Source: Chlorokybus atmophyticus (taxonomy: Eukaryota > Streptophyta > Chlorokybophyceae > Chlorokybales > Chlorokybaceae). From it: 64,000 bases of DNA. Location: NCBI GenBank assembly GCA_009103225.1, contig RHPI01000249.1, positions 39,355 through 103,354 of the forward strand. The letters are read 5' to 3'. Shown here in pieces: positions 38,708-51,958 of the stretch (positions are counted from its first letter, which is position 1; every line of letters begins with the position of its first letter). The notes beneath the pieces are model-generated. The model saw nothing but the letters and a program-made list of their open reading frames with translations. It had not been told where the DNA came from and ran no database searches. The translations under genes and the position numbers were made by a program.

Positions 38708-40107
38708 TGCTTTGCTGAAACCATAACGTCCACCATTCCTGTTGCCCATCAGGTGTGCACAGCCGAATGGACACGTTGGTTGTTTGCGGTGCTGTTCAGG
38801 CAGCATTCCGGACAGTTTTGCTCCCTAAAATCTGTTGTCGAGTTTTCCTCTCGGTAAACAGTTATTGCTGTTCGTGAACTTCATGCTGCCTGCTGTCCAA
38901 CAAAGCACAAGTAGCACATGTGTGGCGTTGTACTATGCCCTTATCAACCCCTAGGAACCAATGCTGCAACCCACCTACCATGTTAAAATAACTCATCGCC
39001 AGTGTGTGTTGCAGGAGTGCAAGGTTGGCGCGTTGACCCTTGGTCTGTATTATGGCGCCACAAAGTATATGGCTAAAGGTACAGCCAACAGCACACTGCG
39101 AGTTCACCCCCTAGTGTTCTCCGACATGTTGTGCAGCTCACAGTAGTGTTCTGACTACGTGGTACCCTTCGACACATGACATTTGCTGGCATGGTATCAC
39201 CACTTAGCTGGCAAGGACATGTGTCTTACTGTGATTTGGAAGGCTAAAGTTGAGGCTGCCAAGAAGCAGGCAGCCAAAGCAGCAGCCCCACCTGCCATCT
39301 AGCACCCGAACACCATTGATACAGCAATAATGCCGTGTTGACTAGGAGTTGAGCTGCCGCCGTAATTGACGACCATACATTGCACCTCTATTGATGCGCA
39401 CTACGCAACGCGTTGGCGTTGGTCGCTCTACTGCTGAAGTCGTTAAGCAACATTAGACATCGCTCTTTATGATAGGATAAGCGCTCAATGATTCGTGTCT
39501 TGTCCACGCTCTGTCCTTCACACAGTGGGTGTGAGTGTGCAGGAGCGGGTGTGTGCATCTGCGCATGCCGCTTGTCGGCTGTTTGGCTGGAGCAACTGTG
39601 CATCAACGTTCGGCATATGTATAGCAAACAGGGCGGTACAAGGAAAGTCTGTGCAGAGATGCGGTGTCTATTTATTGCATATGTGACTGTTGGGCAGCGA
39701 GGCTTGAGATCGCACAGAGCAGCAGGACATGCAGCTGCAGTTTGCTTGCGGTCATGGTGCATGCTGATTACAAAACTGATGAAGTCGGTGCATAGGCTTT
39801 CCAGCAGCTGCAAAGCATAGTTGTGGGCGCTTCAGTGTGGAGATAACTTGTAGCGCTTGTGCTGTGGCATGTGTATGCAAGGCGCTTATTTTGAGAACTC
39901 TTTGCGTAGAGTAAAGCATTGAACAGAAACATTATCATCACAGCTTGCAGCCATAACAGCAGCAGCTGCAACTTGAGAAAGCAGGACAACAACCTCAAAG
40001 AGCCCTTTGCGCAACTTGGGAGCGTCGCTCAAGCCATAAGCTCCTTGTAAATGATAGGACGGGATGACAGTACGTAGCTTGGTGTGACGATGTTGCATAC
40101 TAGTGTA
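38708..40107. other. Unassigned region
   Basis: No convincing gene. Around 39230-39300 a plus-strand frame reads AKVEAAKKQAAKAAAPPAI and then stops, perhaps the tail of a basic protein whose other exons I cannot find. Confidence 0.3.
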
Positions 40108-40430
40108 TCACACATGTAAAACGAGCTGATCTACAACATGAAGCAGTGCCTGTAGTTTGCCGGGCCAGCAATGGACATCAACCTCTGCTTTGACCTCCGC
40201 GGGGCCAGCGGGTCTCTTTGATGTCCGCTCTCGTCGGAGGTAATTGTACACCCGCTCGAAACACGCCGGACCCAACGCCTGCAAGCACTGCTGCCGCCAA
40301 CCCTCGGATGTCTGCACTCTGGAGGGCAGCAACGGGTCCACGGCAAGCTCCTCCTCAATCCGCTCTTCAGTTGCACAAGCATCGTATGTTTTGTCAATGA
40401 AGCCAGCATGGTGAACGTGTTGTTTTTGCG
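40108..40430 (-). CDS. NEK-type protein kinase C-terminal exon (partial)
   Basis: Minus-strand frame running from about 40430 to the stop at 40108: TEERIEEELAVDPLLPSR, ALGPACFERVYNYLRRER, VKAEVDVHCWPGKLQALLHV, VDQLVLHV. This pattern (ALG..F..VY.YLR, then VDQL) is what I know from the tail of NEK kinases of algae and other protists. No kinase domain was found; the upstream side leads into the CT microsatellite and a gap-like N, so the rest may be unassembled or lost. Could be a gene remnant. Confidence 0.45.
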
Positions 40431-40564
40431 TGGGTAATACAACTGATCAGGCGTAGCAGCGTCTGGCAGCCAGCCCCGTCTCCCACCTTCGCCACCAGTG
40501 GCAGCGGCAGACCGTATGCCGCACCCTCCTTTGCTAATATACAGAGAAGAGTGTTGCCAACCTG

Positions 40565-41148
<584 letters not shown>

Positions 41149-41149
41149 N

Positions 41150-41588
41150 GGTGCAGGTTGCCTGTCGGGTCTCCCTCAGATGTTACCACAGCGTGTACAG
41201 GGGTTGAGAGTTGAGACCCAATGTCACGCAACTCAAAGTTGGTGGATAGGTGAAGATGTTGCAGAATGGGCTTTCATTTGTCATGGAGCTCAGGCGCAGG
41301 GCATTTAGTGATGCACAGCGTTTGTGCGTTTGTGCTGGCACCCGTATTGTGTACTGAAGATGCAAACTGCAGGCAGGAGACACAACGTTGTACAACTCAT
41401 GGCTCACGGCAATGACTTGCATACAATACAGTCAGTTTGCACTAAGTGCAAGCTGTTGAAACTCCTAAATCCACGATCATGGACACAACTGACTACACTA
41501 GCACACAATGTCTACATGTATACACAGCGTTACATAGACGCAGATACACACAATGTAGCTCTGTCAGTAAGCCTCATGACTAGCAGCA
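41150..41588. other. Non-coding
   Basis: Between the CT tract and the zinc-finger gene. No gene recognised; probably includes the 3' untranslated region of that gene. Confidence 0.4.
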
Positions 41589-42441
41589 CTACCGGGCTGG
41601 TGCAATCTCCGTGCATATCTCCGTGAGCCTTCCACCCCAGACGGGCAGAGGCCTCCTCTCTGCCCAAAGAGAATCTTGACTCGTGCGCGTGGGAATCTTT
41701 CGCCGTTGGTGTTGGGGTTGCTGTGCGTAGTGGTTGTTCGACATGGTCGATGACGACGTCGGTGACTTGCGGCCTGAGCTGTTTCCGCCGCTGCTTGTGC
41801 TGCGCTGCGATTGCTGCGTGCCGCTGCTGGAGGCTTCCCCGCTGGCGCCGTGTGCGTGTGCGCGTGATGCGCGTGCCGGTGAGGAGGACTGCGACATGGC
41901 TGAGTGCGAGGAGGAGGAGGTGGAGGGCATGACGGTGGGAGACTCCACCTGAGAGAGGATGGCGGAGAAGTTGCAGCCACGGCACCTCTCGGCGCAGCCC
42001 TGGTTGCGGGTCATACACACCACGCACGACCACGCGCGCCTCGACTTCACCACCTTGTAATACTCCCAGTCCATGCCTGAATACAAGAAAGGGACATACA
42101 GAAATCAGTACTTGCATTGTGTCGTGCAACAATCGCTATAAATAACAACACAGATGCGCCGACAAAGCAATGCTGCTGCTGCTGTTGAGAGGAATGGCAA
42201 ACGCAGAATGTAACAGAGGACGTGTCTGTGTGTTGATGACTTGTGTGCCAGAAAGAAGTTGTGCTTGCGTGAGTGTGTGCAAGAAAGGCTGAAACGCACC
42301 TGTGGCGAGCGGCATCATGTTGGCCGCTCTTCTCCTGGTGCGGTTGCTGCACTGGCTGGAGCCGCCGCTGCTGCTGGTGGCGCTGTTCATGCTGCCGCTT
42401 CGGCTCATGGAGGGGCTGCCCTCCATAGGAGTGTGGCCCAT
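41589..42441 (-). CDS. RanBP2-type zinc-finger protein
   Basis: Two exons (42441-42300 and 42076-41589) with a 223-bp GT-AG intron; the join G|GC keeps the frame and gives 209 residues. The ATG follows an in-frame TGA. The protein is Ser-rich at both ends. Residues 63-82 (WSCVVCMTRNQGCAERCRGC) are a textbook RanBP2 zinc finger: W-x-C-x2-C-x3-N-x6-C-x2-C with Cys 65, 68, 79, 82 and Asn 72. Such fingers bind single-stranded RNA or ubiquitin; arginines nearby favour RNA, which is inference. The C-terminus is basic and low complexity. No other domain, so partners are unknown. Confidence 0.75.
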
Positions 42442-43774
42442 AGCTCACTCTCCGTGTTGTTGTTGTTGTTGTCTCTGACAGTAATATTCTCAATCAATGC
42501 GCCCCCCGAGCAGGTGGAGGCTGGCGCCAAAGTCCGATGTAAAGCTGCCGTGCTCCGTCTCTTCCTAGCAATGCGTAGCCGACAGGCGTAGCAGCAGCCG
42601 ACGACAGCAACGGCAGCTATGGGGAGCAGCAGCTGGCGGCGGCGGCGGCGGCGGCGGTGTGTTGGTAGTATTGAACAATGAGCTGGTTTGTCTGCTGTGT
42701 TCCAATAAGGGAGTTCTTAAGATTTGGGCCGGGCGGCTGCGACAGTCGTATCAATCCAATGATTCGGCGACAACCGGCTGCTCTGGGCCAGGGAAACGTT
42801 TTGAGTACGTAGGACGACGCCGTCAGACTCATCCCATGATTGAGGCGGTGGGCTGCGGCTGAGGCACGGCGCCGTTTCGACCCCTTTGTGCCTCACCATC
42901 GAAACGGGAAACGAATCCGCCCTCTGGCTAACCGACAACGTTGCAAAACAAATCGGTCAACGTCGTCGTATCCAGCCAGCGCTTTCGGTTACGCTCGCAC
43001 AGTCACTACATTGCAGACGACACGAGGCGGATATTTTATGTCTGTATAGAGGACGGGCCAAATGAAGGGTCCGTCGCACAAAAGCGAACCTCGCCATTCC
43101 CCGCGGATATTTAGTGTCCATTGCGGTTATGATGTGTCAACGAGCAGATCTACGCGGCCTGGCTTCAAGAATCATGAGTCACCCGCGGCCTCTCGCGTAA
43201 CTGCCGCCGACTGCATCGGCGTAACCGAAAGGGCGTATCGGGGACAACTCTGGGCGGGAGAAAAGGCCAGCAACCCAAAAAAATCGGCAGCAAATCGTTG
43301 CTGGTAACCGTATCATGGTTGTAAAAAGCAGCGCGGTTAAAGTAGCACAGTCAACTGGACAGAGTGTGCAGTGCTGAAGGCACGTGATGTGCTGCCATCA
43401 ACACTCCGTACCGGATGGCGTCAGGCCCTGCTGCAGTGGCAGTGCCCTAATCAGTGACGAACCCCAACTGTCTCCACGCGTCGTACACTGCCAGCCGGTC
43501 TGGGAGGCAGTGACTGTCCGAGTGTGCTGACGGCGCTTCACCATATGGATGGCCAGCAACGGCCGCCATATGCCCGATGCACGAGCACCACGAGCTGAGA
43601 GGCAAGTGGCAGGATGCGCTTGTCGTGTGTCATTGAGCTCAATCACAAGCGCCTTGTGGGTGAGCAGACCGATTCTTAAGGCGACCGACGGTATTTACTG
43701 CAACTTGACCGCTATGATCCGGCCGGTGTCGATGCAGTGGGCTGATTCGTAACCGACGTGAGGAGGCGTAACGT
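42442..43774. other. Non-coding, with GGC microsatellite
   Basis: (GGC)n at about 42634-42657, probably upstream of the zinc-finger gene. 42880-43300 is CpG-rich and AT-poor. Short frames show no domain. Confidence 0.4.
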
Positions 43775-44176
43775 ATGGAATACTTTCGTTGTGCTGAACT
43801 GCTGAAAGAACAGACCACTGGCTATAACGTTTGCTGCAAAATATCCATGCTTATGACCTTTCTTAAAGGGGTCAGTAACTCCGAGTTACGGCAAAAGGCG
43901 CTATCAGTTGCAAAGGACCCCCTCATAACGGTGGAACTCGCTGATTTTTATTGCCAACATAAGGCACGAGCTGATATTTTAGAACACGTCATAAAGGTGT
44001 TGGTAACTCCGAGTTACGGCAAAAGGCGCTGCCAGTTGCAAACGACCCGGCTCATAACGGTGGAACTTGCTAGATTTTTGTCTCAGCATAAGGCACGCGC
44101 TGATATTTCGGAACACGTAATTATGGCGATACGGCGAGCAGAGGGTCGTTTACGTTGCACGCCGACGAATAGCTAG
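43775..44176 (+). other. Open frame over a 128-bp tandem duplication
   Basis: 133-codon plus-strand frame. Two copies of a ~128-bp unit start at 43875 and 44003 (GTAACTCCGAGTTACGGCAA, then CTCATAACGGTGGAACT and ATAAGGCACG.GCTGATATTT). The encoded repeat (LITVELA.F..QHKARADI.EHVI) stays in frame, but no family is recognised. Coding status is unproven. Confidence 0.3.
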
Positions 44177-44421
44177 TTGCCGCGTGCGTGCCACGTGGAA
44201 GCTGCAGTGTGCATGACACATTGCAAGGGCCCGTCCAGCCATGACAAGGTTGAGCGCTCAACATAGCACTCATTCCCATAAGGTACATTGTAATGGGGCT
44301 TGCATGGAGCTTTGGGACGTTTTGCAATATACCATATTTCGTCAACTTTAACATCCCCCCCACCACCCACCCACCCTTTTTACTACACCCCATTCATGGG
44401 GGGAGGCAGGGGGGGTGGGGT

Positions 44422-44561
44422 NNNNNNNNNNNNNNNNNNNNNNNNNNNNNNNNNNNNNNNNNNNNNNNNNNNNNNNNNNNNNNNNNNNNNNNNNNNNNNN
44501 NNNNNNNNNNNNNNNNNNNNNNNNNNNNNNNNNNNNNNNNNNNNNNNNNNNNNNNNNNNNN
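44422..44561. other. Assembly gap (140 N)
   Basis: Run of N entered from a C/G-homopolymer stretch (44351-44421), so the gap probably marks an unsequenceable G-rich tract. Confidence 0.99.
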
Positions 44562-44893
44562 GGTTATGTGAATAGGTAGCAACCGGGGGGCTTTATTTGT
44601 TAGGGGTTTATCGTCATGTATAATACGGTGTTTAAACCAGCATGGTACGATGCGAGCCGCACGCGTTATTGAAAAACATTTTGACTGACGAAGATATTAG
44701 TATTGATATGCGCTGTGGACTTCTTATGAGACAATTGAGAATGAAGTCACGGTTGAATATGTTAAGATAATAAAGGCACGTGCATACTTATGAGATCTTC
44801 TCATTCAAGAGTACATTATTGGTGTGTATGGCAACCCTTAATTTGATATGCGTAATATAGTGATTAGTCAATAAATGATTCAAGCTCCAACCA

Positions 44894-44943
44894 CCTGCTT
44901 TCGTATGTTTACGAGCCTCCTCTCGTAAACATACGAAAGCAGG
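44894..44943. repeat. Perfect 22-bp hairpin
   Basis: Arms at 44894-44915 and 44922-44943 (CCTGCTTTCGTATGTTTACG..) are exact reverse complements around a 6-base loop CCTCCT. It stands alone in AT-rich non-coding sequence. Confidence 0.95.
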
Positions 44944-45429
44944 CTCGTAACTCGGTAATGAATATGATGGCAAATGCAATCTATTAAATGGGTAGCGCAA
45001 TGGAATGCAAGTTCTTGATGGCGGGAATTCTTTCTCAGCTAATGTGCATACGTTGCAAGTCGGTTAAGCAAAGTTATTTATTCGCTACATAACCAGTGAA
45101 CCTTTACTCATCACGACCTATAACGAGGTTGCTTGATGGCACATATCTCATACAACGGTGCATGTATGTGCAAATTTTGTTGAGTGCAGCGTGAGGGCAA
45201 ATAATTTGAAATCATAATAATACCGTTGCAATGTCATGTTGAGGAGATGGCGGTGGGGGTGATAGTGGTTACATGGTGTGGCCAGCGATGTAAATTGCAC
45301 CGATCATAACAATGGTAGCCAACAATGCACAACAACGCCCTCCTGCCTACACGGTTCCATCCCTCCTCATACCATGACGAGGGTATATCAATGGTGCGTA
45401 TTGTCTTAAGGGTGCCACATGCTATGCTA

Positions 45430-45700
45430 GCTAAAATTACCACTTCTTGCAATGTACATGTATATATATGTATATGTTTACATATATGTACATGTACATG
45501 TGTGCGCATATATATATATGTATATGTATACATATATATGTATATATATACACACACATATGTATATATATATATACATCTATATGTGTGTATATATATG
45601 TATTTGTATATATATAACTATATTTATATAACTATATATAGCTATATGACTATATATAACCATATAACTATATTTATAACTATATATACATATGTACACA
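45430..45700. repeat. TA/TG compound microsatellite
   Basis: Imperfect TATA, GTATAT and CACACA runs. The small frames across it are low complexity. Confidence 0.85.
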
Positions 45701-46045
45701 TGTTGAATACAGCGTGCGAGGCACATTGCTAACTTAAGATGCATTTCTTTTGCCTCTATCCTGTAAGTAGCTTCAGCTTTGCACATACACACGCACACAC
45801 ACACGCACACATACACGCACAAACACTCACACACACACACGCACGCACGCACGCACCCACACACGCACACACACACACACACACACGCGCATAAACACAT
45901 AAACACATATATATATGTTTGTGTATGTATGTACATATATACGTATGTGTACATGTGTGTGCGAAGCTATAGCTGCTTACAGGATACGTACAAAATATGC
46001 ATATCAAGTTAGCAACGTGCCCTGCACGCTGTATTCAATATTTTG
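45699..46045. repeat. Foldback repeat flanking CA/TA microsatellite
   Basis: Arms of about 80 bp (45703-45782 and 45964-46041) are inverted copies, roughly 80% alike by eye: GAATACAGCGTGC, TTGCTAACTT, ATGCAT and ATCCTGTAAG.AGCT occur in the same order on opposite strands. Between them lie (CA)n and TA-rich runs. A foldback or MITE-like element is likely. Confidence 0.65.
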
Positions 46046-48226
46046 AGTATTGTGTGATTACATACCGTACATATATATACACATATATATATATATATAT
46101 AAATATATTACAAGGCATGCTTATGTGCTTTTATATAATCCTAACCAACAATCAAGTTTCTTGCAGTTGTGACACTGATCAGCCTACTGCACGTGCATGT
46201 CCCATAACATGTGACACAATATGCCTTCATATACTAGTAAATAATATAAATATATATTGGTATTGATATTGGCAATACCCCACGTCCCCCTTTTGTATGT
46301 ATTGCGTTATGTTATAAGTATACATCATAAGTAATTTATGATAGAGTTGTGAGCCTTATGCCAACACATGTGTAATGTGCTGCATAATGTTACATTTGAA
46401 TTGCATTGTACCAAAAATGCCCAGCAGTATCAAGTGTCAATGTGTGTAGTCTGCACAAGCATGCGATTTGCACCCGCTGCAAGCAATTTTTTAAAGCATG
46501 CATGATACGCATGACAATTAATTTTGAAGATTTTGTCTCAGGATGAATTCATACGTATTAGGAGACGGATTGATTGCGATGTGCAGTATCAGTTCTTAAT
46601 GATGACAACATTTAATTGATTAAATGATATTAAAACATCAAATCAAAAACAAGTTTTAATAGTAATACTTTAGCGGCGCTTTCCATCAGGTATTCGGAGG
46701 AAGCACCCCGGGCTATTAGATACGCATACCAGGTTAATATGGTGGTGTTATTGTAACACCATGCTTTGCAACGCGTCATGATTGTATTTCAATTATTGTT
46801 TCACAACGTTCGACACGCTGTATGCAATTGTGCAATCTTTACGCTTGGAATGTCCTGATGAAGTTATGCAGAATAAGGGGTTTTCTCGAGGCGGTTGTAC
46901 AAATGACTTGATTGTCAACATGTAGCAGCTTGCCGATTACATGCGTGCAATTCTGTGCGGCTAGGCGAAACATTACATATTCATCGATTATTTTTAACTG
47001 ATAGTACATGTAAACGTAAATGTGACATTATTATTAATGTCACACTTACGGCTTACGCGGGGCATCTTGCACTTGGTTGTGAATGCCGATATATGTTTTA
47101 TTAGCAATTGAGGTGTTGTTCATGTTATGCCACCATCGTTGGTAACGCTTTGTACATATTATTGTGTTGCAATGCACAATATGTTAATCATTTGAAGTGC
47201 AACACACAATTGCTTAATAATTTCAGACGCAAGGGATGCACAGCAAAAGCTATATCAACACATCTACATGTATAGCGACAGTTATACCATTGTACATGGC
47301 TACAGAGGTTGGTAGCCAAAGCTGATGTGCGCGCATAAAGTGGTTATGCAGCTGATCAGGTATGCGGTACTCATGAAATGGTTGTCACAACCAGAGGTTA
47401 ATAACCTCTAGCACAAGAGCATGGACAATTCTGTTACAAGGCATGTTTAACAAAAGCTTAAATAGACCATCATGATAACAGACGCAATAAACACAATGAT
47501 GATATTATTACACATGTTATGATTGTGTTTCGATTTAGGCTTTAAGGAGCCAATGTGGCTCTTGTTCCTTATGGCTGGAAAAAAGGCCATCAAACATGCT
47601 AAATTTACCCCCTGAAAAGGCCACACTTTGGCTCATTTATCTCCAATATTGAGATACTGGAACCACATTACGACGAAATCATGCGCATACATTATGCATC
47701 TCATTGATACAATGGCGTGCATGTTAGAGACTGTGGCTCTATTCCTTGAAATGAGATTAGTTTCAGAGCCACTACGGAGCCAATGCAAATTCCTTAGCAG
47801 GAACATTGGTGTGGTGATGTCTTATGGGTCCTTGCATCATCATCGCAAGCTGACCTTCATCTTCATCATGACATAGTTAGTGACATTGGATGTAGTGCTG
47901 CACCACTGGTTCGTTTAACAGCATACTCAGGTCCGCTCTTTATCCTTATAGCAAAGCAGGCGGCTGTGGCGGCGGCGGCGTGGCGCTTGTCGTTGGTGTC
48001 GGAGGCGCCGTCGACAGGGACGTCATTGGGCCAGGCAGGTGTATTGAAGCTAACGATCTAGAGCCGAGTGGCGGCGCATGCACTGATGAGGAGACGAAGG
48101 AGGGAGCGGCGGCGATGGTAGGGTTGGCCAGGCCGTAAGTGACAACAAAGCTGCTACGCTGCTAGCAGCAAGAAAGAAACAAGGGTTGCCTCTGGGCAGG
48201 GAGGGTGTTTGGGAAAGTCTGAAGCC
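46046..48226. other. AT-rich intergenic, TFIIB upstream region
   Basis: No supported gene. An 82-codon plus-strand frame at 47628-47876 has no recognised domain. 47950-48226 is GGC-rich and probably holds the TFIIB 5' untranslated region and promoter. Confidence 0.4.
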
Positions 48227-50694
48227 ATGAGCTTCCATAAGAGGCAGCAGCAGATGTGCCCCGAGTGCAAGGAGGAGACGGAGATTGCGGAGGACCACTC
48301 GGCAGGCGACATGATATGCACGGTAAGTATACAGCACCAGTCATTATGAAATCGAAAGTCGAAATTGAGCCAATTGAGCAATCCGCAGCATCCACTGGAC
48401 ATTATGCAAATAGCACTCACCTTATTAGGGTGGCCTTGAGACCACACACTGATCACGCAAGAACGCCAAACCCGAACCCTAAACTCATGATATGCTTGTT
48501 CCAAATGTATGGTCGGAGTTGCGTACAAGGTGCTCTTTTGTTGCTTCATTGACAGAGTATAATAATTGTAATGAGACATTTGGCCAATCAGAGACGAATG
48601 TTCTATTGGCATGGAGCTCTTGTTCTCATTTGTTCAACTTGGTAGTCAATGTATCACTCTTTTGTCGTCGGCATTGTGTCCCGCAAGCGCGTGCAGCTGT
48701 GCACTGTATTGCAGCGCATTGCAGTTGTGATTTGTACTGTTATCAGACGGTTGAGTTGGTGTCTCTACTATGCTTTCTGTCCTCACTCATGCGTAGATAT
48801 GTTCTGGTTGGTCTTGTGCTTAGAAGGTAGTCGGAAGACACACCGTCTAACCAAGTTTCAACTATTCAACATATGGGTAACGAATAAAGGGTATTTCACA
48901 ATGCAATAAAACACGCACGAATTGGATGCGCGTTGTGCTACCACAAGCACACACATGCACATGTGCACACATACACACGCGCGCATGCATGCACGCTCTC
49001 ACACGTGTGCATTCTGCGCAGCAATGCGGTCTTGTTCTCGAGGCTCGCGCGATCGACGAGAGCTCCGAGTGGCGCACGTTTACGAACGAGTCTCCCAACA
49101 ACGACCCCGTGCGCGTCGGCGGCCCGCTCAACCCTCTGCTCAGCGACGGCGGACTCTCCACCGTCATATCCAAGACGGGCGGAGGAGCCGACGCGGCAAA
49201 CTTGTCAAGATGGTCGAATCGATCGTCGAACCCGGACCGGAACCTCATCAACGCGTTCAAGGCAATCGCAGGCATGGCAGAAAGGTAGGTGCACCCAACG
49301 TTCTTTGTATGTCATCGCAAGCGCGCCAGATCAGGGGGCTGCTGGTTGTTCAATGTCCCTGCTCACCACGATGGTGTACATTCAGGTTGAACCTCGTGAC
49401 CACCATAAAGGTATGCGAACATGACAGCAACAAAGGAAGAAGAAGAAGAAAAAGTCACTGCGTGTGTCTGTGTGTGCTCGTGCATACGTGCGCTCACGTC
49501 TGTCATAGTGTAGACGATTGTTTTTGTGGTGACACACTTGTGCAGGACCGGGCGAACGAGATCTATAAGCAGATAGAGGACATGAAGTCGATACGCGGGC
49601 GCAGTCAGGATGTCATCCTCGCAGCGTGCTTGTACACCGCGTGCCGCCAGGAGGAGATGCCGCGCACGTTCAAAGGCAAAGCGATCGCGGGACGTGTGTT
49701 TGTTGTTGTCGCGCACTAGTGCTGACGTGTCTGTGTATGTGCTGCGTGCTGGCAGAGATATGTTCTGTTGCGAAAGCATCCAAAACTGAGGTGGGGCGCT
49801 GCTACAAGCTTATAGTGGGTCAGCTCAACCAGGCGATGGGTACCATTCGGGCAGAAGACTACCTGGTCAGAGACTGTGAAACGTTTGGCACCACACAGCC
49901 TTCATTGACACTCTATCTTGGGGGGTTCAGAGTTGTGATGCCTGTTGTTGTTTGCATGTGCGCAGCGGCGGTTTTGCTCCCACCTGGGCCTGTCGCATGA
50001 CGTCATACGCGCGGCGACAACGGTGGCTGAGCGCGCCAAAGACATTGGCATTGCCACGCAGTAAGTCTTGGCCTGTCGCTGTGTGCGCGCGCGCCTTTGG
50101 CCTATGCTTGCGCCTGTGCTTGCATGTGCACATGCGTGCATATAAGCAGGCGCGTATGTGCGTGTGCGTATATGTGTGTACATGCGTGTGGATGATTGAG
50201 CATGTGTATGCCGTGCGCATGCATGTGCATGTGGTGGCGTGCGTAGTCGCGCGCGCATATGTTGCGGTTGGGCAAGTACGCGCGCGCACACATGTGCGTT
50301 CACCATTGCACTTTTTTAGCCTTGTTGTCAGTGCAAGTTGGTGAAAGGCGGATTTGCGTCTATTCTGTTAAGGCAAGGTAATACCTGCTGATTGCTGGGG
50401 AAACGCACCGCAGGAAGAGCCCCATCTCCGTGGCCGCTGCGGTCATCTTCATGGTCGCCCAGTTGTCAGACACCAAAAAGGCCCAGAAAGGTACTCAATT
50501 GCTGTCCATATTGACTTTCCTGCATCACTCCCACACACTCGCAACTATGTGTATTCACAGATGTGTCGATGGTGACGGGCGTGTCGGAAGTGACCATCCG
50601 CAATGCGTACAAAGATTTGTACCCGCGGGCGGGAGAGCTGTTACCTGAATGGTTTGCGTCGCCCGCCGCCGTCAAGTCGCTCCCTGCGCCTTGA
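48227..50694 (+). CDS. TFIIB: Transcription initiation factor TFIIB
   Basis: Eight exons: 48227-48322, 49022-49284, 49386-49410, 49546-49675, 49756-49865, 49966-50060, 50414-50490, 50561-50694. All joins keep phase; total 930 nt, 309 residues (family about 310-345). An N-terminal zinc ribbon has Cys 11, 14, 31, 34. The B-finger/linker follows ([17 protein letters not shown]). First cyclin repeat: [32 protein letters not shown], and the usual [15 protein letters not shown]. The second repeat runs from [15 protein letters not shown] to [15 protein letters not shown], and [21 protein letters not shown] ends it. It bridges TBP-DNA and RNA polymerase II. Exon 3 is only 25 nt. Intron 4 starts with GC (49676), not GT. 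The ATG is the first after an in-frame TGA. Confidence 0.96.
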
Positions 50695-51958
50695 TTGAGA
50701 GTAAAAATGTGTACATAAAGAAGCCGCGCACGTGCGCGCGTTCATGAGGCATACAGAGTGCATGTTGTGGCTACACTTTGTGTGATCGGTGTTGTGGGCA
50801 TCACTGGCGGTGACAACCACTGTTTGGTGTGATGCGAGATGGTTATGTGAATAGGTAGCAACCGGACGGGTATTGACCATGGTGTCCTTGATTATGAATA
50901 AGAGGAAATTATGCAGTCGTGATCTGGTTTATGACATAAAGCTGTTGAAGTTGTTATTGTCCACTGTATTGGTCTAGGTATGTCATAGCCCCTACATCTG
51001 CCTTGTGTGCTCGCTGAACACAATCTAGCACACTGTCTGTTGTACACATGTACATGCATGTCCAACGCGGAGGGCCAGTACATGTTGAGTAGTGCGGTAG
51101 ATGTTAGCCCGACGGTAACTACTCTGAGGTGTATAGTACTGTGCATGCAGCGCTTGAGTGGTGTGCGTGTTGCATGGTGCTGTGTGTGCGCAACAGCACG
51201 TCATGTAATGTACACATGGACATGAAGCCCTGTCGTAGGGGTTGAGTGCTTGCCAACAACTCATGCAGGCGCCCCTGCGCTTCATTGTAGTGTAATTGCA
51301 CAGCACTGGAGATACAAGCACGAGAAGGCTGTTGCTAGGGGCACTCTTGCATCAATTCCTAGTGTTGTGTGACTGAAAGACATCTTACAGTATACATAGT
51401 CAGCCAAACATACTGAAGAACATGTCACAAGTGCTTGAAGATAGAATACAGTCCTAACCAAAGGGGTGGAAATCCCAGCAAATGACCAGCACTTTTTCAA
51501 GCTCTCCACAACTTATTTATGTACAGCACAGCTACTTATGTTTATTGGAAACCCCACTACACATGTCAAAGAAGCCCTCGACGACAGATCAGCGCAGCTA
51601 ACCCGTCATCACATCATATGCATCCTGCGCATCATAAAATGCAAGTTAGTTCCTTGGTCAATCAAACTGCTATAATGATGCGTTCCGGTTGCCACTCGCA
51701 ACTAACGCGCGCGTGCGTGTGGCTGTGTGCGTGTGTACGTATATGTATGCGTTGCCGCATGCGGATGCTTGTGTGCCTGCATGTGTGCACACGCACGCAC
51801 ACGTGCGCCTGTGTGTTTGCGGGGGGGGCGCGTGTGTGTGCTCGTCTGCGCATGCGCACGTGTGCATATGTGTGCATGTGGGCGTGATCGTTGGCGTGAG
51901 CATGCGCGCATACCGCCACGATCACAACCAGCAGCAGTCCCAAAGCGAGTGATTATTC
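50695..51958. other. Intergenic between convergent TFIIB and sulfiredoxin
   Basis: No gene. 50841-50865 repeats 25 bases found at 44562-44586. 51700-51900 is an alternating GT/GC/CA tract on which overlapping frames appear on both strands. Confidence 0.5.

Noticed and set aside
44293-44582. Frames running through the N gap
   Set aside because: Created by the N run and flanking homopolymers; no sequence supports them.
45234-46012. Tyr/Ile/His-rich frames on both strands
   Set aside because: Translations of TA and CA microsatellites.
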